A stretch of DNA of 64,000 nucleotides, taken from positions 124,001 through 188,000 of the forward strand of contig NZ_JBEXDG010000014.1 of the NCBI RefSeq assembly GCF_040605635.1. Direction: 5' to 3'. Below, one piece after another: positions 16,669 to 24,482 of the stretch (its first letter is position 1; every line of letters starts with the position of its first letter). Made by a program: the position numbers and the translations under genes. The notes beneath the pieces are model-generated. The model ran no database searches and had not been told where the DNA came from. It was given only the letters and a program-made list of their open reading frames with translations. This DNA is from Dactylosporangium sp040605635 (lineage in GTDB: Bacteria; Actinomycetota; Actinomycetes; Mycobacteriales; Micromonosporaceae).

Positions 16669-16977
16669 GTGGCCTGGTTCCGCCGGAGTAGACCCGCCGC
16701 AGGTGGACGCACCGCTAGCCGCGAGGATCTGCGGCATCTGGAGGAGTTCGTCCGGTCGCGGCGGGGCGTCGAAGGGTTCATCGAGCCCCGCACCACAGTG
16801 ACAGAAACGACACTGTTGCTGATCGCACACGACGGCGAGTGGACCCGCCGCCGCGTCGACGACCCCCGGGCGGCGCGGCAGTTCGCGCACAAACTGAGCA
16901 TGCCGATCTACGACGTGGCCCTGGTCGGCTACCCGCAGCGGATGCGCGACTACAACGCCCGCAACAAGCGTTCCTAG
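16669..16977 (+). CDS. small conserved actinobacterial protein, unknown function
   Basis: A 102-residue protein with a basic N terminus (AWFRRSRPAAGG) and a conserved middle block FIEPRTTVTETTLLLIAHDGEWTRRR, ending MPIYDVALVGYPQRMRDYNA. Homologues are common in actinobacteria, often named oxidoreductase without evidence. No redox motif is present here. The GTG at 16669 follows GGGAGGGA at a good distance, while the longer ATG-initiated frame (16594) has an unlike N terminus. It ends convergently with pepA, overlapping it by four bases (CTAG). Confidence 0.75.
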   Translation: MAWFRRSRPAAGGRTASREDLRHLEEFVRSRRGVEGFIEPRTTVTETTLLLIAHDGEWTRRRVDDPRAARQFAHKLSMPIYDVALVGYPQRMRDYNARNKRS

Positions 16978-18533
16978 GCTTCCGCCGCGATCTCCTCGAC
17001 CAGGCTGACGAGGGTGCGCACCGGCACGCCGGTGCCGCCCTTCGCCCAGTAGCCGAACGCCTCACCGGAGTGGTAGCTGGGACCGGCGATGTCGATGTGC
17101 GCCCACTGGACGCCCTCGGCGACGAACTCGGACAGGAACACGCCACCCTGCAGCATGTGCCCGGCCCGGTCCATGCCCGCGTTGACCTGCGAGATGTCGG
17201 CGACCTCGGAGTCCATGCCCTGGCGCACGTCGTCCGGCAGTGGCATCGGCCACGCCGGCTCACCGGTCCGCTCGCCCGCGTCACGGACCCGCTCGCACAG
17301 CTCCGGCGTGCCCATGACCCCGGCGATCCGCTTGCCGAGCGCGATGACCTGCCCGCCGGTCAGCGTCGACACCTCGAACAGGTAGTCGGGCTCGTCCTCG
17401 CAGGCACGGGCGATCGCGTCGCCCAGGATCATGCGGCCCTCGGCGTCGGTGTTGAGCACCTCGACCTTGTGCCCGTTGTACATCGTCACGACGTCGCCCG
17501 GCCGGTACGCGCTGCCGGACGCCATGTTCTCGGCCATCGGCGCGTACGCGACGACGGCGACCTTCGGCTTCAGCGCCGCGATCGCGATCATCGTCGACAC
17601 GACCGCCGCCGCGCCCGACATGTCGGACTTCATCTCCCACATGCCCTGGGCGGGCTTGATGGACACGCCGCCGGTGTCGAACGTGATGCCCTTGCCGACC
17701 AGCGCCACTCTGCGGGTCGCGCCCGCCGGCTCGTACGCGATGCGCACCAGCCGTGGCGCGGCGGCCGATCCCAGCCCGACGGCGAGGATGCCGCCGTAAC
17801 CCTGCTTCGCGAGGGCCTTCTCGTCCAGGACGGTGACGTCCAGCTGCGCCGCCGCCGCGGCCTCGGCGGCCTGCGCGGCGAACTGCGGCGGCCGCAGTTC
17901 GTTGGGCGCGGTGTTGATCCAGTCGCGGGTGCGGGCCACCGCCGCCGTGACCGTGCCGGACCGCTTCACCGCGGCCCTGGCGAGCTTCGCCGCGGCGTCG
18001 GGCACGTGCAGGACGACCTTGCGGACCGGGTCGCGACGCGCCGCGGACGGCTTCGTCTTGTACCCGCCGAAGCGGTACGCCCCCAGCGCCGCCCCCTCCG
18101 CGACGGCCCGCACGCCGGCGGTCAGCTCGTCGTCGGTGGGCGCGTCCCGGTCCGACAGCGGCAGCACGAGCGCCACCGACGCCGACCCCGCCAGGGCGCG
18201 CGTCGCGGCACCGGCGGCCCGGCGCAGCGTCTCCGCCGCCGGCGCGGCACCCGACGGCTCCGCGCCGAGCCCGACCGCCACGACGAGCGGCGCCGTCACG
18301 GCACCGAACGCGGGGACCTTCGTCACCTCGCCGACCGCGCCGGTCGCGCCGAGGACGTGCAGCGTCTCCGCCAGCCCGCCGCCCGGCCGGTCGCTGAACG
18401 CCGCCGCGACGCTCTCCGCACCGGAGGCGAGCAGCAGCTTGGCGTCACCGCCGTCATGTGCGTACACGCCGACGACCACGGCGTCCACGGCGAGTTCGGC
18501 GGGGTCGGTGTCGACCAGGTTCAGGGCGGTCAC
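16974..18533 (-). CDS. pepA: leucyl aminopeptidase (M17)
   Basis: A 519-residue cytosolic metallo-aminopeptidase. The C-terminal catalytic domain shows KGITFDTGGVSIKP, the di-metal segment with MAENMASGSAYRPGD, and the family signature NTDAEGRMILGDAI. The N-terminal half is a divergent Ala-rich macro-like domain. Its length and layout are normal for the family. The GTG start at 18533 has a weak GGAG seven bases upstream. The place next to gcvT matches M. tuberculosis pepB (Rv2213). Confidence 0.94.
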   Translation of the reverse strand: MTALNLVDTDPAELAVDAVVVGVYAHDGGDAKLLLASGAESVAAAFSDRPGGGLAETLHVLGATGAVGEVTKVPAFGAVTAPLVVAVGLGAEPSGAAPAAETLRRAAGAATRALAGSASVALVLPLSDRDAPTDDELTAGVRAVAEGAALGAYRFGGYKTKPSAARRDPVRKVVLHVPDAAAKLARAAVKRSGTVTAAVARTRDWINTAPNELRPPQFAAQAAEAAAAAQLDVTVLDEKALAKQGYGGILAVGLGSAAAPRLVRIAYEPAGATRRVALVGKGITFDTGGVSIKPAQGMWEMKSDMSGAAAVVSTMIAIAALKPKVAVVAYAPMAENMASGSAYRPGDVVTMYNGHKVEVLNTDAEGRMILGDAIARACEDEPDYLFEVSTLTGGQVIALGKRIAGVMGTPELCERVRDAGERTGEPAWPMPLPDDVRQGMDSEVADISQVNAGMDRAGHMLQGGVFLSEFVAEGVQWAHIDIAGPSYHSGEAFGYWAKGGTGVPVRTLVSLVEEIAAEA

Positions 18534-18650
18534 TCGGGCTCCACATCACTGGTGGTGTTCTGCGTCAGCGTCGGCTGCGGTGGTACCGCATCCTCAGCAT
18601 GCCGCCGAATCGGGTGCTGGACACGATAACCAACGCGATAGGTTGCGGGC

Positions 18651-19748
18651 ATGACGCAACCCTTGCGGCACCCCGCGTTGTATCACCGTCATGCGGCGCT
18701 CGGTGCCAAGTTCGCGGCGTTCGGCGGCTGGGACATGCCGCTGGAATACGCCGGAGGCGGCGTGCTCAAGGAGCATACGGCGGTCCGCGAGGACGCCGGC
18801 GTGTTCGACGTGTCGCACCTGGGCAAGGCCCGGGTGCGCGGCCGCGGCGCGGCCGACTTCGTCAACCGCTGCCTCAGCAACGATCTCAATCGTATCGTCG
18901 CAGGTCAGGCCCAGTACACCCTGTGCCTCGACGAGCACGGTGGCGTGGTGGACGACCTCATCGCGTACCGGTTCGGCGACGACGACGTCTTCCTCGTCCC
19001 GAACGCCGCGAACACCGCCGAGGTGGTCCGCCGCCTCGTCGAGGCCGCGCCGACCGGCATCAGCGTGATCGGCCAGCACGAGCTCTTCGCCGTCCTCGCC
19101 GTGCAGGGCCCCCGCTCCGCGGAACTGCTCGCCGGCCTCGGCCTGCCCACCGACCACGACTACATGAGCTTCACCGTCTCCGCCTTCAACGGCCATGACG
19201 TGGTCGTGTGCCGCACCGGGTACACCGGCGAACACGGCTATGAGCTGGTCGTGCCCTCCCACGACGCCCACGGCCTCTGGGACGCGATCGTCGAGGGCGG
19301 TGCCCGCCCGTGCGGCCTCGCCGCCCGCGACACGCTGCGCACCGAGATGGGGTACCCGCTGCACGGCCAGGACCTGTCGCTTTCCATCAGTCCCGTCCAG
19401 GCCCGGTCCGGCTGGGCCGTCGGCTGGGGCAAGGACCAGTTCTGGGGCCGTGACGCGCTCCTCGCCGAGAAGGCCGCCGGCCCGCGCCGCCTCCTGTGGG
19501 GCATCGAGTCCCTGGACCGGGGCATCCCGCGCGCCCACATGACCGTCCTGGCGGCCTCGGGCGACACCGCCATCGGCGAGGTCACCAGCGGCACCTTCTC
19601 ACCGACCCGCAAGGTCGGCATCGGGCTCGCCCTGATCGACACCTCGGCGGGCGTCTCCGAGGGCGCGGAGGTCACCCTCGACGTCCGCGGCCGCCGCTCG
19701 AACGTCCGCGTCGTGAAGCCACCGTTCGTGACGTCGAACGTGCGCTGA
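18651..19748 (+). CDS. gcvT: aminomethyltransferase (glycine cleavage T protein)
   Basis: A 365-residue T protein of the glycine cleavage system, which transfers the methylene group of lipoate-bound aminomethyl to tetrahydrofolate. Recognisable parts are FAAFGGWDMPLEYAGG and VFDVSHLGKARVRG at the N terminus, CRTGYTGEHGYELVVP in the middle, and DTLRTEMGYPLHGQDLS. The other gcv genes are not in the window, as in M. tuberculosis where gcvT (Rv2211c) stands apart. The ATG at 18651 has TAGGTT (18639-18644) six bases before it and no Shine-Dalgarno, predicting a leaderless mRNA. Confidence 0.95.
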   Translation: MTQPLRHPALYHRHAALGAKFAAFGGWDMPLEYAGGGVLKEHTAVREDAGVFDVSHLGKARVRGRGAADFVNRCLSNDLNRIVAGQAQYTLCLDEHGGVVDDLIAYRFGDDDVFLVPNAANTAEVVRRLVEAAPTGISVIGQHELFAVLAVQGPRSAELLAGLGLPTDHDYMSFTVSAFNGHDVVVCRTGYTGEHGYELVVPSHDAHGLWDAIVEGGARPCGLAARDTLRTEMGYPLHGQDLSLSISPVQARSGWAVGWGKDQFWGRDALLAEKAAGPRRLLWGIESLDRGIPRAHMTVLAASGDTAIGEVTSGTFSPTRKVGIGLALIDTSAGVSEGAEVTLDVRGRRSNVRVVKPPFVTSNVR

Positions 19749-19757
19749 GCCGTGGTC

Positions 19758-19787
19758 CGGGTGGGGTCGCCGGCCGGCACCCCACCC
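19758..19787. terminator. terminator between gcvT and cobS
   Basis: A perfect ten-base stem (CGGGTGGGGT with ACCCCACCCG) encloses a self-complementary GCCGGC core. It lies between the convergent gcvT and cobS ends. Confidence 0.75.
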
Positions 19788-19818
19788 GCTCCGGCGGACC
19801 GGGCCGCGGCGGCGGCGG

Positions 19819-20565
19819 TCAGGGGGCGGTGGCGAGGACCAGCCAGGCGGTCATCGTGGCGAGTTCCACCGCCGCGCCGATCACGTCGCCGGTGACGCCG
19901 CCGAGGCGGCGGTGCGCGTGGCCGGTGACGGCCCAGGCGGCGGCCGCGGCGAGGAGGACCGCCAGGGGGCCGCGGACGGGGTCGGCCAGGGCGGCCGCGG
20001 CGGCGACGAGCAGCGTGATCGCGGCGACCGCGGCGCGGGGGAGGGTCTGCGCGACCAGGGCGCCGAGACCGTCGGGGCGGGCCGCGGGCAGGCCGGCGCG
20101 GCAGGCGACGGTGGCGCCGAGGCGGCCGGCGGCGGTGCCCGCCACGACCAGCGCGAGGACCTCCGGCCACGGGCGGGCGTAGACGCTGGTCAGGGCGGCC
20201 ACGTCGAGGAGCAGGACGGCCACGATCGCCACCACGCCGAACGGCCCGATGTCCGACTTTTTCATGATTTCAAGTGCTTTGTCGGCGCCCTGGTACGAGC
20301 CGAGACCGTCGGCCGTGTCGGCCAGGCCGTCCAGGTGGAGGGCGCGGGTGCACACCGCCGACAGCGCCACCGTCGCCGCGGCCGCCATCAGGGGTGACGC
20401 GCCACCGGCGCGGAGCCCGAGCGCGAGGCCGCCCAGGACACCTCCCAGCATGACACCGACCAGCGGCGCCAACGCCATCGCCGTGCGGGCCGTCGGCCGG
20501 TCGAAACGGGCGACGCCGGCGGGGGCGATGGTGAAGAGGGTCAGGGCGAGCCTCAGGCCTCCCAC
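19819..20565 (-). CDS. cobS: cobalamin synthase (adenosylcobinamide-GDP ribazoletransferase)
   Basis: A 248-residue polytopic membrane enzyme joining adenosylcobinamide-GDP to alpha-ribazole. Diagnostic is LHLDGLADTADGLG, the conserved Asp-rich metal-binding segment near residue 80, followed by MKKSDIGPFGVV. Six or so hydrophobic stretches follow. The start GTG 20565 lies inside the end of the upstream fused gene (stop at 20555-20553), so the pair is translationally coupled. The longer frame listed over this DNA is a shadow of the fusion gene. Together with the fusion protein it completes nucleotide-loop assembly, though the DMB phosphoribosyl product also needs CobC-type dephosphorylation, not seen here. 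Confidence 0.93.
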   Translation of the reverse strand: MGGLRLALTLFTIAPAGVARFDRPTARTAMALAPLVGVMLGGVLGGLALGLRAGGASPLMAAAATVALSAVCTRALHLDGLADTADGLGSYQGADKALEIMKKSDIGPFGVVAIVAVLLLDVAALTSVYARPWPEVLALVVAGTAAGRLGATVACRAGLPAARPDGLGALVAQTLPRAAVAAITLLVAAAAALADPVRGPLAVLLAAAAAWAVTGHAHRRLGGVTGDVIGAAVELATMTAWLVLATAP

Positions 20566-22313
20566 GACGGTTTCACGAAGGGCATCTCGGCGGTGGGGGA
20601 GTCGGCGACGACCCGCTGGATCTCCGCCTCGATCCGCTCCTGCTCGGTGAGCCCGTCCTCCGGCTCGACGACCGGCTCGCGGGGCGGGGTCGCCGCGGCC
20701 ACGGTGAGCGCGGTGTTGACCAGCGGCAGCGCCACCAGCGACGCGCCGCCCTCGCCGAGCGCCAGCTTGAGCTGCAGGAAGGGGGTGACCCCGAGCACGT
20801 CGGCGCCGAGCTTCACCGTCGGGTTCTCGCCGTGGTCGGCCATGAGCAGCCAGTGCCGGGTCTGCGCGCCGTAGTCGCGGGCGACGAGGCCCGCGGCGAT
20901 GCCGACCGGACCGTCGATCATGACCGGCAGGCGGCGGGAGGCGGCACCGAGGAGGATGCCGGTGGCGACCGCGATGTCGCCGCCGCCGAGCATCGACAGG
21001 ACGGTGTGCGGCTCGCGGCTGCGGGCGCGGATGCGGTGCCGGGCGTCGCGGACGGCGGCGACCTTGCGGATCCAGGCGGCGTCGTTGACGAAGCCGGACG
21101 CGTCGACGACCCGTCCGAGCATCGCGGCCGGCTCGCCGCCGGTGAGGACCGCGACGATCGCCGCGGCGGCCGCGTCGGAGCCGGCCCCGCACGCGGCCAG
21201 GACGAGCAGGTCGACGCCCTCGTTGGCGGCGGCGTCGGCGAGCCGCCAGCCGAGCGTCAGGGCCGCGTCGACGCTGCCGTCGTCGAGGGCGTCGTGCAGC
21301 TCCGCCGGGCCCGCCTCGGGGCAGTCGATCGCCTGGACGCTGGCCCCGGCGGTCGCGGCGAGCACGGCCAGGGTGCCGGTGCCCTCCACGACGTCCTCGA
21401 GGCGGCGGTCGGCGGCGGCGGCCGAGTCGCCCGCGGCGAAGCCTCCGGTCCGGTCGCCGCGCAGGACGAGGACCCGCGGCCGCTGCCACGGACGCGGGTC
21501 GGGCCGGCCCTGCGTGCCGCCGGCGAAGCGGACGACGGGCACGAGCCCACCCAGGCCCGCGCCGTTGAGACGAAGGGTGAGCAGCCGCTCGCCGGCCTCG
21601 GCCGCGGTCGACTCGTCGGGCAGCGGCAGCTCCATGCCCGGCTGGAACGACAGGGTCTCGCCGCTGTCCGCGGTCGACAGGACCGCACCGGCGACGGTGC
21701 CGGAGAACTCGAACGGAGCGGGAGCGGGCGCGGCAACGAAACGGCCCCCGGCGTGGCCGACCTCCGAACCGCCACGCAGCCAGGTGACCTCCCCCGCGAC
21801 GACCATCGCGACACCGTCGCTGGCCGCCGCGACCCGCTGGTTGAGCAGCCCGTTGGCGTCGGCGAACGTGCGACCGGCCTGCGTCGTCGGCACCACGGCC
21901 AACCCGACCTCGGGGGCGACCAGCACCAGCAGCGCGGCCGGGCAGGCCCGCACCGCGTCGCCGAGCGCCGTGATCCGGCTGTCGAGGGCGCTCGGGTCGG
22001 CCCAGTCACCGGCGGCGTCGAACATCGCCGTGAGCCATCCACCGAGGTCGTCGACGAGCAGGACGTCCTCGGGTTTCGCGCCGTGCAGGAGGTCCGCGAG
22101 GCGGTCCGGCTCGGTGCCGACCTCCTCGGTGCTCCAGCCGGCGGGCCGCCGGGCCCGGTGCCGGGTCAGCCGCGCCGACCAGGCCTCGTCAGGGAGCCCA
22201 CCGGGATGCTCCGGCGCGGTCGCGACGTAGCGCACCCGCTCCGCGTCCGCGACGAGCGACTCCGCTACTTCCGACTTCCCGGACCGGATTCCACCGAGCA
22301 CCAGCAACCGCAT
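20553..22313 (-). CDS. cobUT: fused cobinamide kinase (CobU) - CobT-like protein
   Basis: A 586-residue fusion. Residues 1 to about 180 are CobU (adenosylcobinamide kinase/guanylyltransferase) with P-loop GGIRSGKS (8-15), DDLGGWLTAM and the VVPTTQAGRTFADANGLLNQ segment. From about 195 the protein resembles CobT, the nicotinate-nucleotide:dimethylbenzimidazole phosphoribosyltransferase. It shows CGAGSDAAAAAIVAVLTG, GGGDIAVATGILLGAA, and LALGEGGASL with the presumed catalytic Glu. A linker at 180-280 matches neither family clearly, and a Glu-rich tail follows CobT. ATG 22313 has TAAAGT seven bases upstream and no ribosome site, leaving no room for a cobalamin riboswitch. The kinase call is firm. 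The CobT half is divergent enough that its activity is inferred. Confidence 0.88.
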   Translation of the reverse strand: MRLLVLGGIRSGKSEVAESLVADAERVRYVATAPEHPGGLPDEAWSARLTRHRARRPAGWSTEEVGTEPDRLADLLHGAKPEDVLLVDDLGGWLTAMFDAAGDWADPSALDSRITALGDAVRACPAALLVLVAPEVGLAVVPTTQAGRTFADANGLLNQRVAAASDGVAMVVAGEVTWLRGGSEVGHAGGRFVAAPAPAPFEFSGTVAGAVLSTADSGETLSFQPGMELPLPDESTAAEAGERLLTLRLNGAGLGGLVPVVRFAGGTQGRPDPRPWQRPRVLVLRGDRTGGFAAGDSAAAADRRLEDVVEGTGTLAVLAATAGASVQAIDCPEAGPAELHDALDDGSVDAALTLGWRLADAAANEGVDLLVLAACGAGSDAAAAAIVAVLTGGEPAAMLGRVVDASGFVNDAAWIRKVAAVRDARHRIRARSREPHTVLSMLGGGDIAVATGILLGAASRRLPVMIDGPVGIAAGLVARDYGAQTRHWLLMADHGENPTVKLGADVLGVTPFLQLKLALGEGGASLVALPLVNTALTVAAATPPREPVVEPEDGLTEQERIEAEIQRVVADSPTAEMPFVKPSWEA

Positions 22314-22419
22314 GCCCCGTACTTTATGACCCAGGGTTCACTTTCCGGTGGGCGGCATCGGCACATCGCCCTCAGCCCGATACGCTCGAAACTACCTACC
22401 TGGGACGGGAGCGTGACTG

Positions 22420-22620
22420 ATGGCGTGGACGTGGCAGTTCGAAGACGCTGAGAACCGGGCGGTCGACGGCCCGAACGAGGCGTTTTCCAGCCAGTCCGAC
22501 GCGGAGTCCTGGCTGGGCCAGAGCTGGCGTGAGCTGGTCGCCAAGGGCGCGACGACCGCGATCCTGACCGAGGACGAGCGCTTGGAATACAAGATGAGCC
22601 TCCTACCGGCGGGGGGCTGA
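22420..22620 (+). CDS. small conserved actinobacterial protein (66 aa)
   Basis: A 66-residue acidic protein, MAWTWQFEDAE to MSLLPAGG. It contains no Cys, no membrane segment and no known motif. Similar short proteins with a WLGxxWREL core occur widely in actinobacteria. It is preceded by GGGAG at eight bases and followed five bases later by the site-2 protease gene, so they probably form an operon. The divergent cobUT promoter lies in the 106-bp gap. Function unknown. Confidence 0.75.
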   Translation: MAWTWQFEDAENRAVDGPNEAFSSQSDAESWLGQSWRELVAKGATTAILTEDERLEYKMSLLPAGG

Positions 22621-22625
22621 CGGCG

Positions 22626-23414
22626 ATGGCGTTCGGCCGGTCACCGGGCCGGGTCGGGGGACTGCCCCGCGAGGCGTTCCGGCCGAGTGCGCTGTTCCTG
22701 GGGATCCTCGCGGCGTTCGTCATCTCCGGATGGCTGACGTGGACCGGGTTCGGCGACCCCGGAATCGACGTGTTTCTCTTCGTCGTGACCGGCTGGACCG
22801 TTTCGCTGTGTCTGCATGAGTACGCGCACGCCCTGGTCGCCTTCAAAGGTGGCGATCATGACGTGGCGCACCGTGGCTATCTGACGCTCGACCCGTTGAA
22901 ATACGCGCACCCGCTGCTGTCGATCGTGCTGCCGGTCGTGTTCCTGCTGATCGGCGGCATCGGCCTGCCGGGCGGGGCGGTCTGGGTCAACCACGCGGCG
23001 ATCCGCAGCCGCTTCATGGACAGCCTGATCAGCTTCGTCGGCCCGGCCACCAACATGGTGCTCGCCGTCGTGCTGGTCCTGCCGTTCGCCCTGGGCCTGG
23101 ACAACGGCGGCGACCCGGCGTTCTGGGCGGGGCTGGCTTTCCTGGCGTTCCTGCAGCTGACGGCGAGCATCCTCAACTTCGTGCCGATGCCGGGCGTCGA
23201 CGGCGGCAACCTGCTCTTCCCGTGGCTGAGCCCGCAGTGGCAGCGCGGCTTCAACCACGTCGCGCCCTACGGGATGCTGCTGCTCATCGCGCTGCTGTGG
23301 TCACCGGTCATCAACGACTGGTTCTTCACCGTCGTCCTGGGCATCGGCGACGTGATCGGCCTGCCCGACAGCCTGGTCGGCAGGGGCCTCGGCCTGTTCC
23401 GCTTCTGGTCGTGA
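22626..23414 (+). CDS. site-2 protease family membrane protein (M50)
   Basis: A 262-residue intramembrane metalloprotease-like protein. The zinc motif is HEYAH (His64, Glu65, His68) in a transmembrane helix, and the third ligand is Asp192 in NFVPMPGVDGGNL. About six hydrophobic helices are visible. No PDZ domain is present, as in the short group-III members. The substrate is unknown; some actinobacterial members cleave anti-sigma factors, but no sigma/anti-sigma pair is nearby. The start ATG 22626 is six bases after the small gene's stop. Confidence 0.88.
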   Translation: MAFGRSPGRVGGLPREAFRPSALFLGILAAFVISGWLTWTGFGDPGIDVFLFVVTGWTVSLCLHEYAHALVAFKGGDHDVAHRGYLTLDPLKYAHPLLSIVLPVVFLLIGGIGLPGGAVWVNHAAIRSRFMDSLISFVGPATNMVLAVVLVLPFALGLDNGGDPAFWAGLAFLAFLQLTASILNFVPMPGVDGGNLLFPWLSPQWQRGFNHVAPYGMLLLIALLWSPVINDWFFTVVLGIGDVIGLPDSLVGRGLGLFRFWS

Positions 23415-23415
23415 G

Positions 23416-23441
23416 ACGGGGGCCGCCGCGGCGGCCCCCGT
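23416..23441. terminator. perfect 26-bp palindromic terminator
   Basis: ACGGGGGCCGCCG followed at once by its exact complement, between the convergent M50 gene (stop at 23414) and the aldo/keto reductase gene (stop at 23446). It should act in both directions. Confidence 0.85.
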
Positions 23442-23445
23442 GACA

Positions 23446-24444
23446 CTACGGACGCTGAGCGGGACTGACCGTCTTGCGCGGGTCGCGCTCCACGACCGCG
23501 TCGAGGACCTCGTCGATCCGCTTCAGCAGCTCCGCGTCGAGCTTCACGCCCGCCGCCTTCACGTTGTCCTGCAGCTGCTCCGGCCGGGTCGCCCCGACGA
23601 TCGCCGAGGACACGTTCGGGTTCTGCAGCACCCACGCCACCCCGAGCTGCGCCATCGTCAGCCCGGCCTGCTCGGCGAGGGGCTTGAGCTGCTGGACAGC
23701 GGTGAGGACCTCGTCGCGCAGCAGCGAGGCGATGAAGTTGGCGCCCGACTTCTCATCGGTGGCCCGCGACCCCGCCGGCGGCGGCTGACCCGGCTGGTAC
23801 TTGCCGGTCAGGACGCCCTGGGCGAGCGGCGACCACACGATCTGCCCGATCCCGAGCTCCTCGGACGCCGGGACGACCTCGGCCTCGATGACCCGGTACA
23901 GCGCCGAGTACTGCGGCTGGTTCGACACCAGCTGGACGCGCAGCTCCCGGGCCAGCGAGGCGGCGGCGCGGATCTCGTCGGCCCGCCACTCGGACACGCC
24001 GATGTAGAGCGCCTTGCCGCTGCGCACGACGTCGGCGAACGCCTCCATCGTCTCCTCGAGCGGCGTCGAGGAGTCGTAGCGGTGCGCCTGGTACAGGTCG
24101 ACGTAGTCGGTCTGCAGCCGCCGCAGCGAGCCGTTGATCGACTCGAGGATGTGCTTGCGGGACAGGCCGCGGTCGTTACGGCCGGGGCCGGTCGGCCAGT
24201 AGACCTTCGTGAAGATCTCCAGGCCCTCGCGGCGCTGCCCCTTCAGCGCGTCGCCGAGCACGACCTCCGCCCGGGTGCCGGCGTAGACGTCGGCGGTGTC
24301 GAAGGTGGTGATGCCGAGGTCGAGGGCGGCGTGGACGCAGGCGGTCGCCTGCTCCGCCTCGACCTGCGAGCCGTGGGTGATCCAGTTGCCGTACGAGATC
24401 TCGCTGACGAGCATCCCGGACCGGCCGAGGTGACGAAACTCCAT
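23446..24444 (-). CDS. aldo/keto reductase
   Basis: A 332-residue NADPH-dependent oxidoreductase of the AKR superfamily, most like the YghZ/potassium-channel beta-subunit subgroup. The catalytic tetrad is present: Asp and Tyr in FDTADVYAG, Lys in IFTKVYW and His in LYQAHRYD. The C-terminal GATRPEQLQDNVKA binds the cofactor phosphate. The substrate cannot be inferred. ATG 24444 follows a close AGAGGG. It is 38 bases downstream of the WG-repeat gene on the same strand, but a functional relation is not evident. Confidence 0.92.
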   Translation of the reverse strand: MEFRHLGRSGMLVSEISYGNWITHGSQVEAEQATACVHAALDLGITTFDTADVYAGTRAEVVLGDALKGQRREGLEIFTKVYWPTGPGRNDRGLSRKHILESINGSLRRLQTDYVDLYQAHRYDSSTPLEETMEAFADVVRSGKALYIGVSEWRADEIRAAASLARELRVQLVSNQPQYSALYRVIEAEVVPASEELGIGQIVWSPLAQGVLTGKYQPGQPPPAGSRATDEKSGANFIASLLRDEVLTAVQQLKPLAEQAGLTMAQLGVAWVLQNPNVSSAIVGATRPEQLQDNVKAAGVKLDAELLKRIDEVLDAVVERDPRKTVSPAQRP

Positions 24445-24482
24445 ACCCTCTTGCTTACAGGACCGGACGCCCGCCCGTACAA

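Noticed and set aside
18534..18650. Possible glycine riboswitch ahead of gcvT
   Set aside because: No tandem aptamer pattern, and the predicted transcription start is at the ATG.
22314..22419. Possible cobalamin riboswitch ahead of the cob genes
   Set aside because: A -10-like TAAAGT lies seven bases before the ATG, so there is no room for a leader, and no B12-box sequence is seen.
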